Shown here piece after piece: positions 42,883 to 53,227 of a stretch of 64,000 nucleotides of DNA. A program made the position numbers and the translations under genes. Below the pieces are notes generated by a model that made no database searches, was not told the origin of the DNA, and worked only from the letters and a program-made list of their open reading frames with translations. The stretch lies in NCBI RefSeq assembly GCF_014066305.1, contig NW_023501059.1:248001-312000 (forward strand), read 5' to 3'. The stretch is from Letharia columbiana (lineage: Eukaryota; Ascomycota; Lecanoromycetes; Lecanorales; Parmeliaceae). The number at the start of each line of letters is the position of its first letter. The stretch's first letter is position 1.

Positions 42883-45800
42883 ATGAGAAGTCAAGCCTTG
42901 AAGGTATTTCGACTGCTGCGCGCGTGTATACCTTTCCCAGTGCTAATGGTGTTTAGATTCCAGTCACCAACGATGTCTGCATCTTCTGTCTCACACGCAT
43001 ACAGTTTGCATCAGTCCATGCTCTCAGGAGATCTCAACGTCGATTTGTTAGCTCTACTCGAGCCTTCCAAAGGCCGCCTGCCATTGCGGTAGCACAGAAA
43101 GAAGAGGATGGAACTCAAGACTCGGACTTAGCCAGAAGGAGCCAGCCACCACGACCTTTCGGTGGCGGTTGGGCCAGGACTAGACCGGCAGCACCAAGCG
43201 ACTTGACACCAGAAGAGAAGGCATTGAGGAATGCACTGCAAAATAATCTTACAAGAGAACCACCACAACTTGAAGAGAAAGAGACTACGCAAGAGCCTCG
43301 TATCCGTAGACATACAGCTAGGGGACGTACGCTACAAGCACCACCACAAGTTGAAGAGAACGAAACTACGCAAGGGTCTCGTGTCCTTCAACATGTAGGT
43401 AGGGGATATTCGCTACAAAGACCACCACCACCCGAATCGCACACGCCACGAAAGCCGAGATTTGGTGGTTGGGCCAAAAGTGGAATTACAACCGAATTGA
43501 CCTCGGAAGAGCAGGCCTTGCGACAAAGCTTCCAGAGAGAAGCTGCTCCTGAGCCTCGTCTCCCTGTCCATCGGATCAGTCATTCACCGCATACATCTTC
43601 TGTCCCAGGATACCCGTCGAGACAGGAGTTACAAGCGAGAAGAGATGCCCCTTTGGAGGAGACTGCGCGTACTTTCCCAATTCAGACCTCTGGTACCCAA
43701 CGACAGGGTACGCAGGAGAACACAAATAATGAGGGGTTACTTGGATATCGTCAAACCCGCGATGCCCAGCTTAATTACCATATCTCCCAGTCCACAGCAA
43801 AGCCGAAATTTCGGCAGGGAGATTGGTACTGTCCTTCCTGTGCACAACACAATCCTGAGAGGGACCGAAAGTGCCCTACTTGTCAGACTGTGAAGCCTTT
43901 TATGGCAAATTGGCAATGTCAAGAGTGTGGGAAAACCAATCCTCCAAAGTATCACTTTTGCTATAGTTGCCAGACCCCAATTGCTTCTACCACTGCGCAA
44001 GGGCCAACGGACCACGTCAAGCATTGGAAACATGTAAGACGACCAGGATATGATGCCTCTCCCGGGCATTCGCCGCCAGAGCAATCTCCCACCCAAGAGC
44101 GCTCCGCAGACACCCGAGCAATTGCCAGGGCAAGTGCAATCGAACGAGAAAAAATGGAGCGCATGGAGAAGACGAAAGGTGGCGAATTTGTCGGTCTTGG
44201 GGGCCAATATGAGACTGCTACATCCGAAGCCATGAAATATTCCCATTGGTCTCTTGAGCCTGATGGATCTGAAGCGCAGCATGTTAAACCCACTACGGCC
44301 GATGCGCCCGACACGTCGACGACTGGGAGCCATTTGGTAAACTGGCGAGCTCAATCGGCAACGAAACCGCAAGTGAATGGAGTGCAGGGCATCACAGACA
44401 AGAGGTCTGGTCAGGAGGTTGCGGGTAGACTCTCGGAAGATCGATCAAAAGTAGCAAAGTTCACAGGCGGTTGGAAGCGATGGGAACCCCCCTCGGCAGG
44501 AAGCCAGCCTCCCCTTGAAGAGTCTTCTGAACGCGGTCATCTTGGTCAAGCTGATAGACCGTCTCAACCATCGTCCTTTGAGCTCGCGCGCGAGCAGAAT
44601 GCGAGAAAACCCGAGTTTTCTGCATTAGAGAGAGAAAGGCGTACTAGACATGAACCGCGGGGACGAGATATTGCAAGGCACTCATTGTACGAAAGCACAT
44701 CTATGCCTCATGTTAGAGGTGGTGACCGTGATAAACTGCGAAAGAGTAAGAAGGTGGTTTCGACCTACGACGATGCCGATGAAGATGATGAAGATCGTGC
44801 AGCCCGACGAATGGGACGCAAAGAGCAACGAAAGAAAGCCAGGGCTATACAGAGGGCGACAGCCCCAGCGACGCCCATCTACCTACCCGAATTCATCAGC
44901 GTTTCCAACCTTGCTGGCATCTTGAAGGTCAGGGTCGACGACTTCATTCACAAGATGAAAGCTCTTGGCTTTGAGGAGACCAATAACGACCACGTCCTTG
45001 ATGCAGAGACTGCTGGACTTGTAGCAGCCGAGTTCAATTTCGAGCCGATAGTCGAGCAAGCTGAGAATCAAGATCTGCTTCCTAGACCGCCTGCGGAGGA
45101 CACGTCAGTGTTGCCTCCTCGTCCTCCTGTGGTCACCATTATGGGACATGTGGATCATGGGAAGACCACGCTTCTAGACTACCTCCGAAAGTCATCAGTA
45201 GCAGCATCCGAGCATGGTGGGATCACCCAACACATTGGTGCCTTCTCCGTGCCCATGCCTGGCGGACGGCTTGTCACATTCTTGGATACACCAGGTCATG
45301 AAGCATTCCTCAGCATGCGTCAGCGAGGTGCGAATGTTACAGACATCGTCATTTTGGTTGTCGCCGCGGACGACAGTGTAAAGCCTCAAACCATCGAAGC
45401 CATCAGACACGCTCAAACGGCCAAAGTTCCAATGATCGTAGCGGTCAACAAAATTGACAAAGAAGATTCCAACGTTGAGCGAGTCAAGCAAGATCTGGCT
45501 AGATATGGTGTTGAGATTGAAGACTACGGAGGAGACACCCAAGTCGTCTGCGTCAGTGGCAAGACCGGTCAAGGCATGGAAGAGCTAGAAGATGCCGCTG
45601 TTGCCCTTGCAGACATTCTTGACATGCGCTCTGAGACTGATGGTCAGGCTGAAGGTTGGGTACTTGAAGCTACTACTAAAAAAGCTGGCCGTGTTGCTAC
45701 TGTGCTTGTCAGACGTGGTACCCTCAGACCAGGCGATATCATTGTCGCCGGCACTTCCTGGGCTAGAGTTCGGAGTCTACGAAACGAAGCGAGCGTCATG

Positions 45801-46787
45801 CTCAAGTCTGCAGGGCCTGGCACACCCGTTGAAATTGATGGCTGGCGCGAGCAACCTGCCGCGGGCGATGAAGTTCTCCAAGCACCTGACGAACAAGGAG
45901 CTAAAGCCGTGATCGATTATCGCCTTGAAGCCTACGAACGGACCCGAATGGCTACCGACATGGCCGCAGTGAACGAAGCTCGCCGTCTCGAGCAAGAAAA
46001 GCGGGAAGAAAAGCGGGAAGAATTGGAGAGAGCAGCCGGACTTGCTGAAACAGATCGTGATGCTGCCACCCCCACAGAAGGGCAAAGCACTCCTTCAACG
46101 CCATCGTTCCAAGAAGTCTTCTTCATCATCAAAGCCGACGTCTCTGGTTCTGTCGAAGCTGTCGCCGATGCCGTCTCCGCTCTCGGCAACAGCGAAGTGC
46201 GCCCTCACATTCTCCGCACTGGCGTCGGGCCTGTGACCGAGTTCGATGTCGATCACGCTGCCGTCGCAAAAGGCAGCATCATCTCCTTCAATACAACCGT
46301 CGATGGGAGTATACAGCGCATGGCAGAAGCTAAAAAAGTCAAGATCCTGGACCAGAGAATCATTTACAGGCTCGTCGATGACGTGAAAGCGAAGCTTAGC
46401 GAAATGCTACCGGCTATCGTTACTCAGAAGGTCTTGGGCGAGGCTGAGATTGCGCAGGTGTTTGAAATCAATACAAAGGGGAGAGTTACAGTGCCGTTTG
46501 CTGGGTGTAAAGTTAGAAATGGTGTGGTTGGGAGAAACCATAAAATCAGGGTGCTGAGGGGGAAGGAGGTTGTTTACGATGGTACGCTACTCCATGGACC
46601 CCTGTCTCACGACTTCTGTGCTAACCCAATGCAAGGCACGCTTTCTTCCCTCAAGAACGTGAAGAAAGACGTCACGGAGATGCGCAAGGGTAGTGAATGT
46701 GGTATGGGCTTTGAAAACTGGACGGAGTTCAAGCTGGGGGATCAGGTGCAGAGCTACGAAACTATGTCCGAGAAACGGACGCTGTGA
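42883..46787 (+). CDS. IFM1: Mitochondrial translation initiation factor IF-2
   Basis: The model is join(42883..42903, 42957..46581, 46636..46787), 1265 residues. The first exon is only seven codons (MRSQALK); the joined N-terminus is basic and serine-rich (LRRSQRRFVSSTRAF), a mitochondrial presequence. Residues about 285-345 hold two RanBP2-type zinc fingers (WYCPSCAQHNPERDRKCPTC and WQCQECGKTNPPKYHFCYSC). The IF2 N-domain starts about residue 650. The G domain begins near residue 735: G1 GHVDHGKT, G2 GGITQHIGA, G3 DTPGHEAF, G4 NKID, G5 SGKTG. Domain II and the C-terminal fMet-tRNA-binding domain follow (GTLSSLKNVKKDVTEMRKGS, ECGMGFENW). The protein brings fMet-tRNA to the small mitoribosomal subunit in a GTP-dependent way. 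The last intron (46582-46635, 54 nt, branch site CTAAC) is in frame without stops, so retention would insert 18 residues into a conserved block; the family alignment shows it is removed. An 81-bp tandem duplication lies at about 43262-43423. Confidence 0.93.
43262..43423 (+). repeat. 81-bp in-frame tandem duplication in the IF-2 N-terminal region
   Basis: Two adjacent copies encode LEEKETTQEPRIRRHTARGR (then TLQAPPQ) and VEENETTQGSRVLQHVGRGY (then SLQRPPP). The DNA is about 80 % identical and the frame is preserved. It lies in the poorly conserved linker between presequence and zinc fingers, where length changes are tolerated. Confidence 0.8.
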
Positions 46788-47702
46788 TCGATCTAGGGGT
46801 CGTATAGCGTAGAGTTGGCGGCGTCTTTGCATAGAAGGGTTGTACATGTGGGAAAATTACTGAATGTACAATGCAGGCATACCGTTTTCATGGTGTTTTG
46901 GTACATGAACTCTCCCTCCTCTCGCACTTGACTTCGCTCCACTGTGCTTCAGCGTACACAATGAAGAAAGCTGCTCCGGAAAAATTGACTCCCTAACTCC
47001 TGCTGATTGATCGATCGATATCTATCCATCTATGCAAAATACACTACAGCGATCTAGGACAGTTTTTGTTTTTTGTTTTTATATTTTTTTGGCTTTTTGG
47101 TATCTATCTACTCTCCAACGGCCTCCTTTCCTTCCCTTCCCTTCCCTTTCCTTTCCCTCGTTCTTGTAACGTACACATTCCAGAGCCTCCGCACCGCAGC
47201 GAATTACGTCCTTGTCCGTAACGCCGCGGTCAGGGGAAAGAGTGTGGAAATCGATCCAGTGGCCTACCGACTCCGGCTATGGGGTGAACATAGCTCGAAG
47301 AGTCGACGGGATGGATCGGTCCAGAGCCTGCCGAGCAGCCTTTGGTGAAAAAGGCTGCTAGGGGGATGGACGGTGCCTCGAGGAGGGAGCAAGGAAGGGA
47401 GGAAAGGGAAGGTCGGGGTCGAAGGCGTTGGAGATGGGGGGGAATCATTAATGCGTTCAGGTTGGTCGTGCTTTTATGAGTCGTGGTGACTGAGAGTGGA
47501 GTTGTTGAAGAAGAGTATCGTGACCGTTGTTGCAAAAGGGGGGAAAAAAAGCTGGGCCGTCCGTGTATGCTGGCGTAAAAGTACATCGCACTGCTGGTTC
47601 GTCGGGTCAGCAACCCTCTTTGAAGAGGAAGGAACGAAGGAACGGAATAGGTAGCATACACTGATCATCCTCCCCACAACCTCCGCCTCACGCCCCACGT
47701 GA
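46788..47702. other. Convergent 3' intergenic region
   Basis: This region lies between the stops of the IF-2 gene (plus) and the zinc-knuckle gene (minus). It contains T-rich and CCTTTCC-rich low-complexity stretches near 47060-47165. ORFs on both strands are short and unrecognised. Confidence 0.5.
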
Positions 47703-49218
47703 TTAGTACTCCCCGAATCCCCTCGGGATTCCGTCCCACTCCTCGGGACCCTTCTTCTTGTTGCTCTTCTTGGGAGTCGCCTTCTTGCGTGCTCCGTTCG
47801 CACTCGCAACACCGCCAGTCTTCGCTTTCTTGGTTGCTGGGGAGTCCGGGTCGTCTTCGTCCTCGGGATATAGCTCCAACATTCGCTTGATTCCTGCCTC
47901 TTGAGCCGGGGCCATGCTTGCTTGGATCTGCGCTAGCTTCTTGTCTCGCTCGCTAGGCACAGTTGCGGCCTCAGCTTTCTTGTTGTTGCCGATGGATGCG
48001 GGCGCTGGTGTGATCGGTGCTTGGATAGGTGTGGCCGATGCTGTCTTGGTCGCTTTGGGCTTGGGGGGTTCACGTGTCTTGGCTGCAGCTGTCTTGAGCT
48101 GGGCTGGTGTCTGCTCCTTCTTCTTAGGCGTTGCCTTGTTCTTCGTGACTCCCGTAGGCTTTGATGCACCCTTGACAGTGGGTGTTGCTGTGGCTTTGCC
48201 CTTTCCTTTCTCCTTCGATGGCAACTCCTCGTACGAGCCATCATCTCCTTCTTCGCGAGCTAGGCCATCTCCGTCACCCAATTGAGCGCGAGGAGTTGCA
48301 TCGAGCTCGTGCGATCCGTGGAGAGGATCTTTGACAGTTTTGGGACCCCTTGGGAGACCAGCGCTAACGCGCTTGGCGTACTCCTTGGCTTCGTGTCCTC
48401 CTGCAACTTGGGAGCTGGCGTCTGACTCCCACTCGATATCTGGGTCATCCGTATTCTCAGGGCAGAAACGAGTATCGTGTCCCTTTTCTGAAGCAAGTCA
48501 TTAGCTAAGAAAAGGTCACAAGAATAAAAGGGTCTTACGGGTGCATCGATTGCACTTCGGAATAGTGCGCTTGATTTGTGGAATAGCTGCTGCGTCGATC
48601 CCGACATCCCAATCAGAGCTAGATGATTGAGAGCTATCGTCGGAGTCGGCAGTGGATGGTCGAGATCCGTGATCGGTGGTAAGGGCTGGTGTTTGGGGGA
48701 CGCTTGTTGGAGAGATAGCTTTGGCTGCAGTGACATCATGGTGAATCTCTTCTTCATCATTGTCCTCGAGGGTTTCTCCGAATTCATCGTCGGTAGGAGC
48801 TTCAAACTCGACAAGATTTTGGTCGGGAGCAAAGCGCGCGGTGCATGACTCGGGCAACTCGTGACGCATAGAGACACCCAGCCAGTAGGCGTCGAACCTT
48901 GGAGAGGCGAGCACCTGGGTAGATTCGTAAGCAAGAAAACGCGTCCTGTTGTGGTGAAGAGGTGAGGTAAAGACTTACTGCTTGGTACCAGCTCATCTTG
49001 TACTCGATGGGAAATGTGGCCTTTTCGATCTCGTTGAGCAGCTGGAGCTCGACCTTTTCGCGCGAAATCTTCTCGGGCTTGCCCTTCTTCACATACAGCT
49101 CGACATGGCTTTCGGCGAAGCCGACGTACAAATTAGGGAGACCCTGGCAACGCGTCTTAGCAGCTGCGCGGTCTGCGATCACCGCGTTGGACTGAGATGC
49201 GGAAGTACTCACGATCAT
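47703..49218 (-). CDS. Zinc-knuckle (CCHC) protein with a basic low-complexity tail
   Basis: The model is complement(join(47703..48487, 48539..48914, 48979..49218)), 466 residues, introns in phases 0 and 1. The N-terminal exon is a compact conserved domain (CQGLPNLYVGFAESHVELYV, KKGKPEKISREKVELQLLNE). The second exon/third exon join creates CNRCTQKGHDTRFC, a perfect C-x2-C-x4-H-x4-C zinc knuckle that the splice site splits after the first two cysteines, which strongly supports the model. The remaining 240 residues are lysine/alanine/proline-rich with KKAKTG and KKATPKKSNKKKGPEEW clusters, i.e. nuclear-localisation-like and disordered. Zinc knuckles usually bind single-stranded nucleic acid, so a nuclear RNA- or DNA-binding role is likely, but the specific family is not recognised. 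Confidence 0.8.
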
Positions 49219-51350
49219 TCTGACAGTAACGATGTGAGGGGTAAGGGTATGTAGACGGTGTATTTCTAAGCTATGGTAGCTGTGCAGAAGAATGTTGTGT
49301 GGCTATGGTATGCAATGTAGAGCGAGGTACCTCAGCTGTAGTGGTTGTGTAGAGAATAGATGGTGTAACAAAGTAGCAAGAGTGTGGTGATGGAAGAAGG
49401 TGTAGTGAGGGAGCAAGTTGCTGATGATTTACAAAATAGATGGCTGGGCCGGAATAGTCATCCGGGCTTCGATTGAGATTTGTGTTGATCAAGGAATTCC
49501 TCAATAGTAACCAGAACCGCCCATCCTGCAGCGTGGCCGGCTTATTGTCTACAAAGTTCGCTATTGTCTGCAGTGAACTACGCAACCTATTAGACGGACA
49601 GCGAAAATACATGATAGGGGGTGTCTTGTTTTCAAGTACCGTCTGCTGGCAGTAATCGAAGTCCGGAGGGTTCAGTTACAGCGCAGCTGTAGGGCTTTAA
49701 ACAATCAAAGCGGCGCCAAGCCTGCAGAGTTGTCAGTAGACTCAGGGCAAATCAAGCCAGGAACCCATGCTCTCTAGGTATGGTACGCGATAGATCGCGG
49801 TAAACTGCCCTAGATGTGCGACAGGCAAAGATCTAGAGGTTTGAATCGAAGTGCAAAGGCTGGTTCTCGGCCAAGCGTAGACGACAAGGTAGTTGCTCTG
49901 ATCTTCATCAGTGTTTGCTTACTGGGGATTCGGCCTTGCTCTCTCAACATGCAGTGACCTTCGGTCAAGCCATTTTCGATGGTGAGAGGGCTGACGGCCA
50001 CCTTCAGGTCAGCTAGGAATGGTAGCTATAACCACTTCACTTATTTGTATCATATAAGCATGCAAGTAGATAAAAGCACTGTGGTCGTGAGTCTTGGCTT
50101 GAGGTGAAGTTAGAGCGTACCAAATGTGAGGTTACCAGCAAGTCACGGTCTGATTTACCAAAAGTCGAGTGACTGTGAAAAACTTCATCCAGTTGTGCAC
50201 ACAAACATCGCTATTCAAATTTACAGATAGTGTAGACAAGTCTATATAGTCAGAAAGGCGTGGCAATGTGTTTCAGCGGCTGGGAAATCTGGCTGCGCTG
50301 TCCGGAGGCGACTGAGCCTTTAGAGGTCCTCGTGCAGATTCATACTGGAGTTCAAGTCCTACCACAACTTTCCGCGTTCACAAGTAGAATGCGTCCAAAT
50401 GTGAGCATGATTCTTTCACAAATTAAGTAAGGCGTAAAAATTCCCCCAGAAAGTCAGAAAATAGAAAAAAAGCAAATCCAAGTAATCCGTCAACAACCCA
50501 GATCGAACTCGAAACCTTCACTGCTTAGAGAAGCTTGCTTACCTTATCCCCTCTCAATTTTGACAAGGAGGAAAAAAGGCAAAACGATTCTCACACAACA
50601 GTCGCCCCCGAATCAATGGGGTCCACTGTTGATGTGAAACAGGAAAGTAGGCTTGTAAACTTTTGAAGTTGAAGCAGCCATTTTTCGCTTAAGCTACTTG
50701 ATTGTGGTGATTCGGTATCTTAACCAACTCAGCCATCAGGGCTTGTATGCGAAAAAAGGTCTTAAAACAAAATATAACTCCACAACTTTATTTTGTAGAC
50801 ATTCACACACACAACCCACGCAAACGACATTGAATCTCCAGTAGAAGCATCGACGCACCAAAATCAATTGGGATAGGGTGGCACGGTAGTGGGCAAAGTG
50901 GCATTCATCAAATCACGCGGGCAAAAGATTCACAGCAAGTACAGGCACAACTCACAGCTGTCCAGACCCGCAGTCTCAGCTGCTCCAATTATCGCTTCAT
51001 ACATTCGTGTCTCCCAATTCTGGAACTTCGTATTGTCTCTGCTGAGAGACGGATTGAGGGGCTTACGGCGAGTCTCTTGAATTGCGAATCACGTTTCTGC
51101 CAACCTTATCAGGGCGCCTTCAATTGTCACATCACGGCATGGTTCAGGGTTTTGACTATATTCAGGTCATTTTCTCAGACTCTGAACATGTTGCAATTGG
51201 TCAATGTCTCGCAGCCAGCACTGCCAGAGGCATTGGGCTTATAGGGGGCAGAGAAGCACCTTCGCCTTGATCAGTTGGCACCGTTGGTTCCATGCAGCTT
51301 ATTCGTTGTGCAGCGCTTCCGTATTCGCAAAGTCTGCACTTGACGGGCAT
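49219..51350. other. Intergenic stretch without a supportable gene
   Basis: About 2.1 kb. No ORF with a recognisable motif. On the minus strand about 50742-50700 resembles the first half of a tRNA (A-box TGGCTGAGTTGG), and about 50530-50490 resembles a B-box region (GAGTTCGATCTGG), but the halves are about 180 nt apart and the acceptor stems do not match, so no tRNA is called. Confidence 0.45.
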
Positions 51351-51356
51351 GCCCAC

Positions 51357-51605
51357 CGCCTTTGCACGTTGCCAAATCTCCGTCCTTCTCAACAATAGCT
51401 CGATGTTCCAATAATCTTTACCCAAGGGCACCAGACTCAAAATCCTATACACAAAGTCATGACAACCTCGACAGAGCCAAGCGACTTGATTCAAAATCTG
51501 TTCCTCGTGCCACCGCTGCTTTCGAGCTACACTGTGTACGAAATGGGGAGCGAGATGATGAGCCGTCAAAGCAAAGTGCGAGCGCTCGCAAAGCTCACGC
51601 CTTCT
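51357..51605 (-). pseudogene. HNH-like fungal domain remnant
   Basis: The minus-strand frame reads LCERSHFALTAHHLAPHFVH, SVARKQRWHEEQILNQVAWL, CRGCHDFVYRILSLVPLGKD and YWNIELLLRRTEIWQRAKAV. It has the layout of fungal HNH-type domains (THHL...; then WLCRxCHxxxH followed by a helical ELA...tvekLL segment). The last metal-ligand histidine of CHxxxH is tyrosine here, and the upstream CxxC part and a proper start are missing. It is most likely a decayed copy. The assignment rests on memory of the family pattern. Confidence 0.4.
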
Positions 51606-52191
51606 AGAAATTTTTACATCCTTTATGTAGTCACAGACGATGGGAAGGAAGAAACATCTAAGATCTTATTCTCGGCAGATGATGGAATAGTACATCAAAT
51701 ATGGGCCGGACTGAGGAGAATCTCAATTTGGTTTCCGCATGTTGATGGTCTAGTGACGATGCGTTCTGGGAATCTGTACGTGGCTGAGAGGGCGGCGTTG
51801 TCTTTGATTGCGGTATATGACACCTCATGAAGCTCTTTGGAGAGAGGTGCAAATGCTTGCTTTGCGACGTGCTGAACAATACCTTAGATACCGCCTCCTC
51901 ATTTCCCCGTACATTGGAAGTCTTGCATCTTCCTCCCTCGTCGATATAGGCTAAATTCAGGACGGTGCATGTCATATCAAAGATCAAAAGGGAGGCTTTA
52001 ACTGAAAACTCTACTTGTGCAAAGGGAGGTTGATGGAGAAGGCGCTTGCTAAACGCCGAAGCGCCCACAGAATAGTGTGGTCCTTCTCTGTTGCTACAAC
52101 CAATTATACTTATCGTTACGAGTGTCATTCGCAGTCCAAGGGATACTCCCTCATACAAGCATCATGTCTGGAGCGATGGCGGCCCGTATTC

Positions 52192-52620
52192 CTATTCCAC
52201 AGCGTCTGCAGACCTCTTTTCTCTACCCCCTGCGGTCTCCGATTCCAGCAGACCCCAGCCTGTCAACCCGAGGAGTACGCACCCAACGCCGTGCCCCATA
52301 GCCTTCCCTGCCATGCCCCACAAGCTCATCACAACCGTGTCCACAGCGCCAGATACCGTGCAGCATATCATAATCGTGCCCATTGCCCTATACATGCCCT
52401 GCCAGTAGAGCGCCAGCATCGCCAGCCCGAGAGCAAAGTTGCGACCGCCGAAGATAGTGATGAAGGGAACAAGAGAGGATGGCGACGTTGGCGTCGAATA
52501 GTATGGTTCTAGACCAAATAGGTGAATCGCAGGAAGAGGAGATACGAGGATGTAGACTGATAGGAAGGTGGCGTAGAGGGCGAAGAGGATGGCAAGGCGG
52601 AGGACCCATGGGTTAGGCAT
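52192..52620 (-). CDS. DUF4267 family small membrane protein
   Basis: Single-exon ORF of 142 residues. It begins with a hydrophobic helix (VLRLAILFALYATFLSVYIL), followed by LFGLEPYYSTP, then FGGRNFALGLAMLALYWQGM (the family's G-R-N-x-x-x-G-L motif), AMGTIMICCTVSGAVDTVVM and HGVGCVLLGLTGWGLL. Four transmembrane helices and the D in the third helix are typical of DUF4267 proteins, whose function is unknown. The short polar C-terminus is probably cytosolic. The ATG at 52620 is the only one before the first helix. Confidence 0.85.
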   Translation of the reverse strand: MPNPWVLRLAILFALYATFLSVYILVSPLPAIHLFGLEPYYSTPTSPSSLVPFITIFGGRNFALGLAMLALYWQGMYRAMGTIMICCTVSGAVDTVVMSLWGMAGKAMGHGVGCVLLGLTGWGLLESETAGGREKRSADAVE

Positions 52621-53227
52621 TTCGATGTAGACGGATGATATGCGAGGACTGCAGAATCAGAGCGACCTCATTGGGACCCCGAACGTTGCTCTATAAATTG
52701 CCTTGTCAAGGTCTGTGGTTGAACGAGACAGCGGACTCTGAGCTCCCTGCGGGGTCCGAGACTTTTAGTTCCCGCGTAGGCAATGACATGGACATTCGAT
52801 CCATGCCCATGGTCAACCCGCTGGATCTCCACTACTTCTTTGACCGGCAAGAATGGAGGACCCGCCTCTCCGATTTCGTACGGCACAAAGTCTCAGCGTC
52901 AGCGCCATGGCCATTGCCGACTGCTGGCTCTTCCTTCTGCCTGCCTGAAGGCTACACTCATCTTGCACTACAGCTTCAGCTTAGCCCTGGCTTTCGACAC
53001 CGTTTCCGCGGCTATACTCTCGAGGGGACTCACCTCCCATAGGCCCTTCAAGACAAGGCTGTGATGCATGATCCAGGTATCTAACGGTAATGGGAAGGCG
53101 TCATGCACCTTTATCGACGAGACGAAAACAATGTGCATGCCCCTCCTCTCCTCAACCTCAGTCTCATTAACCATTTTTCCATGGTTTACTACGGCCACTT
53201 CAATCAATATATATACCACATATCACC

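Noticed and set aside
43203..46787. Taking the uninterrupted frame from 43203 as the whole IF-2 gene
   Set aside because: The frame is open upstream and a seven-codon first exon at 42883 completes a mitochondrial presequence; the 54-nt segment at 46582-46635 interrupts a conserved block and has splice signals.
48260..48934. 224-codon minus-strand ORF inside the zinc-knuckle gene
   Set aside because: It is out of frame with the exons that build the C-x2-C-x4-H-x4-C motif and has no domain of its own.
50490..50742. tRNA gene on the minus strand with a long intron
   Set aside because: A-box-like and B-box-like stretches are present but about 180 nt apart, the acceptor arms do not pair, and no anticodon stem can be drawn.
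51459..51830. 123-codon plus-strand ORF
   Set aside because: It lies opposite the HNH-like frame and shows no motif.
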